64,000 nt of DNA, taken from Danio rerio (taxonomy: Eukaryota; Chordata; Actinopteri; Cypriniformes; Danionidae). The translations under genes were made by a program, and so were the position numbers. The notes below the pieces were generated by a model. The model saw only the letters and a program-made list of their open reading frames with translations. It was not told where the DNA came from and did not search any database. The stretch's first letter is position 1, and every line of letters begins with the position of its first letter. The stretch spans positions 9,049,501 through 9,113,500 of the forward strand of contig NC_133184.1 in assembly GCF_049306965.1 (NCBI RefSeq). The letters are read 5' to 3'. This document shows, in pieces, positions 1-10,557 of this stretch.

Positions 1-345
1 TTTGATTACTTCAATCAGACTAAAGTCATAATCAAACTTAACAAATGAAATTAAGACATGTACACTATTCCTATTTCGAGTGGATAATTGAAGTGCAGCA
101 CAGACATGGAAACACCTTAATCAAACTACTACTGCTTTGTAGTAATTTTCGCTACATTTTGTGGCAGGATGCACACAGCAGTTGTCAGACCTTTAACAAA
201 CAAATGAGAATGGCTTCATGCAAGAGAGCCCATTTTGGTGTGAACTGGAAAAGATGACTGCGCTAAGAATTCTGGGAGAAATGGACGTTATCATAAAGAT
301 ACTGTAGAATTAAATGAAAACTTTATAATATCTGAAGCAAATTTT
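1..345. other. probable ankrd10 intron, no recognised feature
   Basis: AT-rich sequence upstream of the ankrd10 exons. I see no splice-bounded coding segment or repeat boundary. It is presumed to be intron because ankrd10 must continue to the left of the window. Confidence 0.4.
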
Positions 346-1290
346 TAATCGAAATCGATCGAAATTTATGCTCAATTTCGATTATCGAATGAAAAAATAG
401 AATCGTCGATGCTGCCACGCCCCCATGTCAAGTCAGCTTGGCTTGCCAAGCGGGAAAAAAACAGGCTTGTTGAAGTGCTTGTTAAACTGCAGAAGCAGGA
501 GACCCATCGACAGAACTTAAACCCTCTCCTCTTTCAATGAAGTCGCCGGTGTGTAGGCATTTTGAATTTCCAGTGATATATGTTGACAACGTTCGTGTTG
601 TCGACAAATAAAACACAGTTTTGCAAGCTCTGCTATGTACGTATTACGTACGGTTCGTCCGATAGACAACACCGGCATCGCGATCCTCCGCCCGCCCCCG
701 TTGCAAATCCGCTCGCGAAAAGTACACACTCAGGCCCTGTTTACACTCTCTTTGTTTTTAAATGGCATTTTAGAACGACAACAATTTGACATCCACAGTG
801 GCATGTAGCATTTCTGAGCAGCCCTCCTTCCTCTCTACCTCTGAAAATGCACATCACGTGACCACACAGACACAGACGCACACAGCCATGCACTCGAGAC
901 AGCAGGTCCAGGCAGTCAAAGGACTGCTTCAATCTTTCACTCACTTGTACTTAGTCATTTTAGCAAACACCTCAGATACTGTTGGCTGGTTCCTGTTGGT
1001 TGTGCCTCTTTTTTTTACCGACGCCATTATAACGACACAGATCACTGCCTATTCACGAGTCCCGCAGAAAAAGTGATTGACAGGTGGTAATTATGTGTGT
1101 ATCTTGCCTTTATTTATTAACTGTATGATTTGTTTATGGGTAAAACAAAGACCATGCAGGTCAGGTAGTTTAAACGGTAGGCAACAAATAATTAATTGGT
1201 CATTCATTTATTTCATAATCGAAAATCGAATCGTGCCTTCAGAATCGAAAATGTAATCGAATCGAGAATTCGGAGGATCGTGACACCCTT
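346..1290. mobile_element. degenerate hAT-like non-autonomous DNA element, copy A
   Basis: Both ends are rich in ATCGAA/TTCGAT strings. The right end reads TCGTGACACCCTTAG, the inverse of a CTAAGGGTGTCACGA-type terminus. The inside shares blocks with the element near 11,600-13,440, including GGCATCGCGATCCTCCG, GGCCCTGTTTACACT and ACATCACGTGACCACAC. The left terminus is eroded and no target-site duplication is clear. The superfamily is inferred from the terminus style only. Confidence 0.5.
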
Positions 1291-1628
1291 AGTTTTAACC
1301 CTTCAGAGTAACAGTTTGTGGACAGTTTGCTGATAGCCTAATGATTCAAAAATTTCCACAAAATCAGTTAATACAGCTTTGTGATTACTCTTTATTTATG
1401 TGCTGTAAAGTTTTCTGTAGTTAAAAACCTTTTTTTATCTATTTTTGAATGCTTGGTCTTCAATCAGAACTAAAACTTAAGGCACGTTCTGTGGAAAACT
1501 GAGAGCAGATTATTGTTGTAAATATTGCATAATAGGACCCCTTTAAAAACATATTTAAAATGGATCATTTAACATTTTGTTGGGTCGCCATTGCAAAATC
1601 AGCAGACTGCCATCACCATACATTTCAG
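1291..1628. other. ankrd10 intron next to the 90-nt exon
   Basis: AT-rich intron ending in a pyrimidine-containing acceptor (CCATACATTTCAG). No other feature is seen. A second possible acceptor, AAAATCAG, lies about 26 bases upstream. Confidence 0.45.
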
Positions 1629-3373
1629 ATCTCGGTTATCAGCCAATAAACGGGTCCAGTGGGGAAGAGCAGATGGAGAACATGCACATGGAGTTCGGGC
1701 CTGCACTGAATTCCACAGGTGGGAACAGACCTTTAAATGGATCCTTGCCCTTGCCGTCCAATGGCTACTGCAGTCCAGAACAGGACAGGGGGGTCCAAAT
1801 GGAGAGCTCATCCTCTCCAGTCCACAAAGAGCTGGAGATCTTCAACGTGACCTCCATGCAGATACCATGCCGTTGCACTAACTCCTATGCCTATCTGTAG
1901 GGGCATTTGCCTTTTACTTTACTTTGTGTGTCTGGGAGAGAAATGAATTTAATCTGGCGCACATTGTACGCATAAAACTTGGTCATAGTGGCACCACCAT
2001 ATCTATTTAACTTCTGGTGGTATGCACTTTTTAATACAAAAGCAAAAAAATTGGAGAAGGTTGTTTTGTTTTGCACAATAACTTCCTTGAACGCCTCTTA
2101 ATTTGAATTCCAATGCATTCCAATGTTTGAATCATCCCAATATTTTTCCTTGGCTGTAAAATAGTAGTTTGTTATGAGGTTGTATTTAGGCCTATATCTA
2201 TACTTGGAAAGTGTTTGGTTTTCTTGTTTTCCTGTTCTTTGTTGGTATAACACTGATTGCACAGCTTTGGTTGTGAATTGTATTTGCCCTCAAAAATGTC
2301 ATAAGTTGCTTTGTAATATTGTTTAAATTCTTGCATTATTAGTTATGGTGTGTGTGAGAGTCATATTAATTTACTGTAAAGTAGCAAGAAACGAGATTCC
2401 AAGTTAATGCAGGTTTTATTTCCCAGTTGAAAACATAAAATGTTGTTTATTTTATTCTTCACATTTAATTGTATTGTTATGCCAAAGCATATCTTCTGAA
2501 TGTACAGAGTGCATCCATTAACTATCACTGTGCACTTAGTTACTTCTTTAACCTTAGACTTTTAATCCTTCTGTTGATGTTATTTGTTGAAGTCTGTATC
2601 GTTAGATTTATTGCATCTGCAGTGTTCATCCTTCAGGTTATTGTATGAGGGCAAAAGTCTTTTTTTTCTTTGTAATGTTTTGCATAGCTTTTTATATATA
2701 GTATGGGAAATATTTGTTAAATACATTAGAGCTAATTTGAGCTATAAGGGGGGGCTTCTTTTCACTGTACTTTATATAAATTCATATATAAATTGTTATT
2801 TCATCCAGAACGAATGCCAGAATATTATTTGTTTGCACTGCATACAGCCTAATGCATGATTGCCTACATAAAGTACTAAGTTACACGAGACATCTGACTG
2901 TTAGTACTCATTGAAACACTGAAACTGAGCTGAAAATATTGTTTATGTAAAGACGCAGAATGCATAAGGTTGATGGAGATGTCATTTCTATTCTCATTAA
3001 AAAGTTCTGTCATTTAACAAACACAGACTCTTGCATTTGTGCTTTGTAAGAACATGTAAGCAATTGAAACCACATGCAAGTAGGGCTGCACATTATATCG
3101 TTTCAACATGGATATCGCAATCTGCGCATCCGATAGTCACATCGTAAGATATGCAATGTTGTGTCTGAATTATAGTTGACCAGGAGCCGCAGAATTGTAT
3201 TTAATTACTGTATGTATTTGGAATTTATAAGATTTATGCAACAACAACAAAAAGTTTTCCTTGCTTTGAATTTTTGGCTTGTTTCTAGTACTAATATCTA
3301 CATTTCAAAACGAAAACGAAACCGTTTTACTTTTTTTTTTTTTTTTTTTTTAATAAAGTTTTTACCACTTACC

Positions 3374-3405
<32 letters not shown>

Positions 3406-4388
3406 CCCCAGGAAGAATTTTAAAAAAAAAAGTTAAAAAATACAAAATATTTTTAGTTGATCTAAGAATTTTTTGACATCTGGACTACTAACGAGATAAA
3501 GCAATGTAAAAAAGCAATTTTTTGCATTGTTATTTAATCAATTTGTGTACCTGAATACTGTTAGACTCCATAGAAAACCATCAAATAGAGCTATGCAATA
3601 TCAAATTTTTCCAATATCGTGCAGCCCTACATGCAAGTATTCATTTGATGTTGTTTGCTACAATTGTTTGGCTACAATACGCAGATCTTTTATGTTTGTT
3701 GGTTGATCCTTTCATTAACCCTTAACCTTTTTATTTTTTTTCCTTCAACATGCATGAGATTTAAATATTAAATTCATCTTAATTTAAAAGGTGAAGTGTT
3801 TGCAGTTGAAGTGAATGTAGGGCAGTGTGCCAGTGTTTTATTTGTTTGGGTAAACCATATCAAGGCTTGAAACCAGGACTTTAATCTCCAGTTCAAATGT
3901 TCAGATGCAATTGCATTATATAAACCGTACAGGTGATTTTGAAAAACATAACCTGATTAATTTACTCAACCCTGGTAATATTTCAAGTAATAAAAACTTT
4001 GGAAATTGTTGTGCAAAACGGTAACATTCAATTGAGAATGGGGCAATTCTTTACTTTTGCTAATGAGGTTATTATTCATTTGTTCTCTCTAACAGCAGGA
4101 CTCTGCCATCCCATGCAGCACCTCAATGGGGGTGACCTGATGCGCGAGAACATAAATGGGAATTCATCCGAGGTTAAGAGTGGTGATCATATTGGGAATG
4201 AGGGGGTCTCCTCACATCTTGGTCTTTTTGACAGTGGCCTTCACTACGGGCACCATAACGGCTTTGGAGACACAGCTGAGAACATGGAGGACGCCAGCAG
4301 TCAGATAGAGCACCGCAAGTCAGTCAGTGTAGAGGAGCAGTACGACCACATCACCTTCGACACCATGCACATCTATCATGGGTGTTAG
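1629..4388 (+). CDS. ankrd10: ankyrin repeat domain protein 10, last two coding exons (5' part outside window)
   Basis: Two exons are supported. A 90-nt exon at 1629-1718 runs from acceptor TTTCAG to the strong donor ACAG|GTGGGA and is phase 1 at both ends. The terminal exon at 4099-4388 starts at phase 1 and ends in TAG. The C-terminus matches, from memory, human ANKRD10: GLHYGHHNGFGDTAEN against LYYGHYHGFGDTAES, then IEHRKSVSVEEQYDHITF and a final TMHIYHG against TMHLHHG. The N-terminal ankyrin repeats lie to the left of the window, so only the unstructured C-terminal tail is seen, and the protein's role cannot be read here. The next genes fit the ANKRD10-ING1 neighbourhood. Zebrafish may have a and b copies and I cannot tell which this is. 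The last exon has a tandem acceptor (CAGCAG) that could add one residue. Confidence 0.85.
1719..1900 (+). CDS. possible read-through alternative C-terminus of ankrd10
   Basis: If the donor after 1718 is not used, the same frame stays open for about 60 codons (NRPLNGSLPLPSNGYCSPEQ and onward) and stops at 1898-1900. This stretch is clearly richer in GC than the intron after it and is polar, with Ser, Pro and Asn like the flanking ANKRD10 tail. No donor in the phase needed by the last exon follows it, so it would be an alternative ending rather than an exon extension. Chance openness is not excluded. Confidence 0.4.
1901..3080. other. ankrd10 last intron or alternative 3' UTR
   Basis: AT-rich, with no repeat boundary recognised. 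If the read-through form exists, this would be its 3' UTR, and an ATTAAA lies near 2,996. Otherwise it is plain intron. Confidence 0.35.
3081..3629. mobile_element. non-autonomous hAT element with perfect TSD
   Basis: The element is flanked by the perfect 8-bp direct repeat CATGCAAG (3073-3080 and 3630-3637). Its termini are inverted (TAGGGCTGCAC and GTGCAGCCCTA). Target length and terminus fit hAT. The 549-bp inside is AT-rich with two long T runs and no transposase. It lies in the last ankrd10 intron. A relative, seen as one end only, is at about 61,702. Confidence 0.85.
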
Positions 4389-4493
4389 GATCGTCCTGTC
4401 CACACTTAACATGCCTTTATATGTCCATTAAGAATGTGCTGGATTGCTTTAAGTCCATGTGTTTTTGAAAGGGACAATGTATTTGTGTTGTTA

Positions 4494-4499
4494 AATAAA
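4494..4499 (+). terminator. ankrd10 poly(A) signal
   Basis: AATAAA about 105 bases after the stop codon, followed by T-rich sequence. It is the first canonical signal downstream. Confidence 0.6.
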
Positions 4500-5460
4500 A
4501 AGTGCATTTTATGTATGCTTTTTTTTTTGTATTTTTAGTTTGGGTCAGTCAGAAAATCATGGAACTTATGCATTATTTGATCCAATGTATTAAATGTGCC
4601 TACGAACTAATTATAATTGTTTAATGACATCTCTTTCTTATGTAGTATTAAGAGCTGCTTATGATTAAAATGGTTGATCAGTTGACTGAATCAATTGTAT
4701 GTTTTGTTTTGCTCTATCTATATTTTGCTTGTAATTATGTAACGAGTAGCCAGGCAAAATACTGAATCATTTCGTTTTGACATAAGGTCAAAAAATGATA
4801 CAATATTAACTTAGCATGGTAGTTAGTTCCATATAACTCCAATAAAAAGTTACGGATACATTTTGTTGAGTTACTAAACACCAACAAATAATTTAATAAA
4901 TGATTAAATGTTTTACAAGTAGTTTTATCGTCGGTTTAGTTAATTAAATTGAATAATAACCATATTATAAAGTGTTGTCAAACAATAGCAAGGTTAGGCC
5001 TTTAGCTAGGTTAGGGCTAACTTGTAAAAAGAGTAGGCCAGAATGTGTTAAAATGTTTTGTCTTATAATAAATAGCTTATAAAATATTTTGTGCTGTTAC
5101 ATACTGTTAAGTTAAATTAACGAATAGTTATTTATTGTATTTTGAAGTGCTCTAACTTTTATCACGATATAGTATGTATTATTGAATGTCGAAGTTGGTT
5201 TTAATTGTTTCCACAGTCTGACTCGAAACGCGTTTAGTATCTAGTGTATTCCCACTTCGTTAGAATAAAAAATGTGGCTTTAAAAACATGAATAACGACT
5301 AAGCACGTCGTTTACCTGTTATGAAATATCAGACAGAGTACAAGGTGGACGTTTACTGCGTTTCCTGCCCTTAACCGCTAGGAGGACTCTCTGACCTCAT
5401 TCCTCCCACAGAAACGTCATCGAGGCTGTTCCTCCAACCAAGACTCTACCAACGGAAAGA
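4500..5460. other. intergenic spacer between ankrd10 and the E2 gene
   Basis: AT-rich; I see no gene or clear repeat. The last few hundred bases run into the E2 promoter. Confidence 0.4.
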
Positions 5461-5812
5461 CAAATAGGGGGACTTGTGACGTTTACGTAGCGCTTGACAA
5501 ACATTTTACTTAAATTCTCGAATTATTTCCATTAACTCAAAATATTTCAAACAACTATTAGAATATTGATCACTGCAATTTTTCAAAACTAAACACACAT
5601 TTGATTATAGGATCTTTTGCGTGATGACTCTGTGTTTTTGGTCGCAAATAACTCCCCTGTGTGGGACAGGTGGTATATTCGTGTCTCGTGAAAAGACGTC
5701 TTGTACTCAGAAAGGAATATTAATCATCGCTGTTGTGATAAATACAGTTACCTTAGGATTTCTTAATAGGGCTCTAAAAATAAGCGCTGACGCTTTTTAA
5801 GTGTAGTTAAAG
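5461..5812 (+). promoter_or_regulatory. probable promoter and 5' UTR of the Ube2a-class gene
   Basis: This is the spacer directly upstream of the start codon, with more CpG than the sequence to its left and no obvious TATA box. It is assigned by position only and the transcription start is not known. Confidence 0.4.
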
Positions 5813-8533
5813 ATGTCCACCCCAGCTAGAAGGCGACTCATGCGAGATTTTAAACGGTGAGTTGCTGTTCAGCGATAACGTGAGATGTGTTTGTTTTGAT
5901 GGAATAGCTGGCTAGCTAGTTAGCTTCATAACATTTAAGTCGGTAGTCAAATACTTTAACGTCAAACACACGATTAAAACGTGGTAATTTACTTTGTTTA
6001 TGCTGTTGTGAGTTTGTCGGTGGTATTACACTACCTATTCACGTTGTAATGTTTCATTTTAAAACTCTACATTTGTTTTAGCTTGTTAGCTAGCGAGCTT
6101 GTTCGAGCCGGTTAGAGAAGTTATTCAAGCTTGACTTGTCTGAATGTTATTTTTTATTAGCCAGTGTCTGGACATTTTTAGAAAGTAACCACACGTTGCC
6201 ATGTTATGTCTTGGGTGTTTTCTAATAGATTTATGCGACTGACACTGAAATAATTGTAATGTGTTGTGTGGTGGTCCCAAAGGCTCCAGGAGGATCCCCC
6301 AGCCGGCGTCAGTGGAGCTCCATCTGAGAACAACATCATGGTGTGGAATGCAGTTATTTTCGGGTAAGCCGAGAGCAAATATGTGTCTGATCGAGTCCAA
6401 GCTCCTGAAATGGAGATCCCCATGATGAAAAACCTCGGAATATATGGGGGTTTTGTTACTGACATTTTCCCAGCATGATGTGTGGATAACACGTTATTTT
6501 AAACTACGTGTACTTCCTTAGGATAGCACGATGTTACTATGTGGGTTAATGTTAGGACAATGGCTAGGTTTATTAGTATCTAGTAATTGCACAGTTTATG
6601 TTTTGCAACAAAAAAATACGTTTCATATACATGAAACAGGACTGTAAAATAAAATATTAGTGCTAAGCAAACACAGAATGTCTCCATATAGTTGGTGGGA
6701 AAAGAAATAGGAATGTTTTGGATAAACATTCAAATAACATTGAAATAATTATTATTTGTTAAAAAAAATAATAATGAAAATCTTCCTGCAATGTTTGCCA
6801 TCGAAGAATAGATTGCATTTATGAATTGCATTAAAACAAACTTTTTTTAAAGCAATATTTTACACTTTACCGCATTAAAAAGTATATATAAATAAAATTT
6901 TATATATTAAATTATATTAATATATTATTATATATTATTAATATATGTATTATTATTATTAGAATTGTTTGAAAGTGAGTGTAAACAAAGAGCAGGCACA
7001 GTGTTGGTATCGGTTTCATTTACAATAGCACTTTATTTTTAATATGTTTTACGATATGACTTTTTTTGATGGAAAAGTAAAAAAAGGTGGAGCCACATCC
7101 ACCTATTACACAATTGACATGGATAAACCAAAGTCCTGATAGCTTTGATTTATCACGGACAGATTTTGTTCAATGTCTTTTCACTCTTCAGTTTCAGTTG
7201 AAGTAGATTGTGACCGTAAATCTGTAACTTAATCTGCAATTTATCTAAATGTTTTGTTTCTTGTTTTCACATGCAGTCCAGAAGGAACACCTTTTGAAGA
7301 TGGTAAGCTTCTGTTTGCTGAACCGAACTTGTGCAAATATGGTTGAATATGTTTAAAGTAAATTAGTAAAATTTATACTGAAATAAAGATGTTTGCTTTG
7401 CCCACAAGGTACCTTCAAACTCACAGTCGAGTTCACAGAGGAATATCCCAACAAGCCTCCAACAGTGAGGTTCGTCTCAAAGATGTTTCATCCAAATGGT
7501 GAGTGGTGATTCTTGTTAGTCTCAAATTAAAAGTAATGTTAATGTTGAAAGCTTTATTTATGTATTTTTTTTTAAATAAAGCTTTTAAATGGTAGTAAGC
7601 ATTTTAATATTTTGCTTAGCATATTTAATATTACAATACATTTTTATTATCAAATGCATCAACTCTTAAGATGTTGTAGGCCAGAATAAGGGTTACTGGT
7701 GTATTTTTGTTGGTTTGAGAGTGATTTGCAGTATTAGTTTGGGCTGGTTTCTTCGATACATTTCTTTATTTATTTTTTTTTAATGAACATTAACAAGATT
7801 CAGACTTTCATTCTGACTGTGAATGTGTAAATCTAACTCTCCTCATGTCTTTCTCAGTGTATGCTGATGGCAGTATCTGCCTAGATATTCTTCAGAATCG
7901 ATGGAGTCCTACTTATGATGTTTCTTCTATTCTCACATCAATCCAGGTATGTTAAGTCATTTTGTTTAAAAGTCATTTTAATGTAGCATGTGGAAAACAT
8001 TTTACATTGACAATTGTCTGCTGCATGCCATCAAATAAGCCACAAAACTAAAAATTGTTGTCATTTACTCAACTTTCAGTTGTCACACGCCTATTTAAGT
8101 TTCTGTTGAACACAGTATTTGCATTTCCTGCTATGGTTTGCAAATCGAAACTAGTTTGCAACAATCTTTAAAACATCTTCTTTTGTGTTCAACAAAAAAA
8201 AAAGTAAACCCATGAAGTTTCCCACACCACTTGCATAAGTAAATGGTGAGAATTTTACCTTTTGGTGAACTATGCCTTTAGGTACTGATTTTTGGTTAGG
8301 AAAGTAAATAATGTTTTACTTTTGCTTTACTTATTACAAGTTTGTTTTCCTGTTGTGTTCTTGAGACCTAAAATAGATTTTGTTTGCCCTCTGTTTCTTT
8401 ACAGTCCCTTCTAGATGAGCCAAATCCCAACAGCCCTGCTAACAGCCAGGCAGCACAACTGTATCAGGAAAACAAACGGGAGTATGAGAAACGGGTGTCA
8501 GCGATTGTAGAGCAGAGCTGGAGGGACAGTTGA
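5813..8533 (+). CDS. ube2a: RAD6-family ubiquitin-conjugating enzyme E2, Ube2a class (ube2a-like)
   Basis: Six coding exons join in frame to 152 aa, the exact RAD6/UBE2A length: 5813-5856, 6283-6363, 7277-7302, 7409-7498, 7858-7946 and 8405-8533, all with GT-AG introns. The protein starts [20 protein letters not shown]. The active-site cysteine is C88 (codon 7878-7880) in GSICLDILQ, after the HPN motif. Residues that separate UBE2A from UBE2B (PPAG, MVWN, RFVS, final WRD) are of the A type; the last residue is Ser where human UBE2A has Cys. In the known family it pairs with RAD18 for PCNA ubiquitylation and with RNF20/40 for H2B ubiquitylation in the nucleus. Its place between ankrd10 and ing1 is not the usual UBE2A neighbourhood, so it may be the paralogue called ube2al. 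The gene looks intact. Confidence 0.95.
8050..8282. mobile_element. stem-loop MITE copy in intron 5 of the E2 gene
   Basis: It contains TTGTCATTTACTCAAC, inverted arms around CTTCTTTTGTGTTCAAC and the end GGTGAACTATGCCTTTA. This is the same family as the copies near 9,830, 24,500 and 48,780. Its ends are approximate. Confidence 0.5.
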
Positions 8534-8657
8534 CCACATTCTTAAACCACGTTCTCACTCAAACATCCTTTTCCTTTTTTGTTTGGCTCTGTTGTTGGAG
8601 GATAGTTTTTCAAATCTCCATTTTTAAGTTTTTATGCACTTTACTCATGCAAGATTG

Positions 8658-8692
<35 letters not shown>

Positions 8693-9600
8693 GTTTTATT
8701 TCTCTCCCACATTATTGCCTGGACTGATTTTCAACCCTCATTAAGATTATTGAGAGGGGAGTTACCCCTGGTGTACAATGCTTGACTAATTTTGCATCTG
8801 GCATGAATATGCAGTAATTGTCCTCTTTTGCAAAATGTGAAAGCATCTCTAAAATGAGTCGATCTAATCCAGAAACATGACTCACTAAGAGACTTGAAGT
8901 CATAGTAGTGTTGATGAAAACGTCATTGGTGCTTCATTGTCAATTTTAATATCATGATTTTGCTTAACACCGTTGAAAGTGTCCTTTTAAATTTCTGTTT
9001 TGCTCCCATTTTACAGGATTAGTATTTGTTGTGTTGGTTTAGTCAGAAGGAAGGTTAAGTGTTCTACCACATAAGTGGTGAGCTTCTCTCGTTCGCACTG
9101 ATAACAAAGATTGGTAGACAGATATGAGAGTTTATATTAAATACCAATTTATGCTAACAGAAAATGGCAATATGGTGTGGAGTATAAAATATAGCTATAT
9201 TTACTGGTAAAAAAAAAAAAAAAGATTTGCTGGAATTGCTCAATTTAAAAATATCCTCCAAAAGCTGTGTAACCTTTCAATGGCTTGTATCACAAGTCCA
9301 ATCAAGTGAAATAATGTCTTCAGGTGTTTTTTCCCCCTCAAGCCCTTGATCTTTGCAGATGTTTGCCCTGTTACATGCATGAATGCCTGAGTGTGTCCTT
9401 GCCTCTACTGATCTCTTGTATATACAAGTCACATCTGAATTTTGTGTACAGATTTTGCACTGGTTGGCAATCTCATTTTCCAGCACTTGTAAATACTTAA
9501 ATAAAAGGTGAAACTACGCTTGTGAGTCACTAATGCTTTATACATCGATATCTTTCCATTTAATAAAGACTAATTTGAATTAACAACAAAGATTTGGGTG
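8534..9600 (+). other. 3' UTR of the Ube2a-class gene
   Basis: No reading frame of interest. It contains a long T run near 8,661-8,690 and ends near two AATAAA signals (9500-9505 and 9562-9567). It meets the ing1 3' end coming from the other strand. Confidence 0.6.
9562..9567 (+). terminator. distal poly(A) signal of the E2 gene
   Basis: AATAAA in TTTAATAAAGAC. A second AATAAA is at 9500-9505. Either could serve. Confidence 0.55.
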
Positions 9601-9612
9601 AAATGTCACCAT

Positions 9613-9618
9613 TTTATT
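9613..9618 (-). terminator. ing1 poly(A) signal
   Basis: TTTATT on the + strand reads AATAAA for ing1. It lies about 46 bases beyond the distal E2 signal, so the two convergent genes end almost on top of each other. Confidence 0.55.
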
Positions 9619-10557
9619 AGAAAAAAAAAACTTCTTGGAGAACATGCACAATTGATCATGTTACAGAAGTGTCGAAGACAAAATGTTTGGTCCACAGTGG
9701 ACCTGAGCTAACACTTAATAGTGAAACTTTACAAAAAGTTCTCAATTAAAGGATGCGTTAACAACAAACATTTGTAACTTCTGTTTATAGAATGGCTTGG
9801 CAGCTCAGGTCCGCAAGTTTCTCACTGATAAAGGGATTAGTTTGTCCAACAAATTAAACTTCTGCTATTTACTCATCCATCATTTAATCCAAACTGGTTT
9901 GATTTTTCTTTCTTCTGTTAAACACAATAAAAAATGTTGGAGAATAAAAACCATTTGACATCAATTTTTTTTATTCCTACTATGAGAGTCAATGGCTGTT
10001 ATTTTCCAACATTCTTCACAATATCCTCTTGAGTACAATAGAAAAAGGTTCAGAACCATTTGAGCGCATATTCATGAGTAAATATACATTTTTGATGAAC
10101 TATCCCTTTAATCTTAACTAATGCTAACAAATTAAACATTTTAGCCGATGAACTTTGTAATTCTTAACTAATATTAAAAAAAAAATGAATAAATACTGTT
10201 GCAAATACATTAACTAATGGAACCTTCTCATAACGTTATCAATATTGTAAGGCCTTGTGTTTTAAAAGAACAAAAGCCATGCAACAATACTGCGACCTGT
10301 GTGGCTTATTTCACATGAACATATGTACAGTTACGCAAGACATAAATACAAGTAGCTGAACATAAAAATGCACTGTTGTCCTGTTGGATGAACTGGATAC
10401 TCCTAACGCTGTAGAACATTGATAACTACACAACTGATGAGCGAATCCTCTCAGAAATATATCCCTAAAAGATATACTAACCATTGACCTGGTACATCAT
10501 CACAGACTTCTCAAAACTGATCGCTTAACTCTCGAATGTCAGAAAGTTCGCCTGACA
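9619..10557 (-). other. ing1 3' UTR
   Basis: Non-coding sequence between the ing1 stop and its poly(A) signal, holding one MITE (about 9,830-10,112). Confidence 0.55.
9830..10112. mobile_element. stem-loop MITE inside ing1 3' UTR
   Basis: The ends read AAAGGGATTAGTT and AACTATCCCTTTAA, and are inverted. The arms carry TTCTTTCTTCTGTTAAACAC and a centre with CCTACTATGAGAGTCAATGG facing its inverse. This is a common fish short inverted-repeat element that would fold in the mRNA. Confidence 0.6.

Noticed and set aside
6125-6492. Open frames on the - strand opposite E2 exon 2
   Set aside because: They overlap a proven exon and its intron flanks and match nothing.
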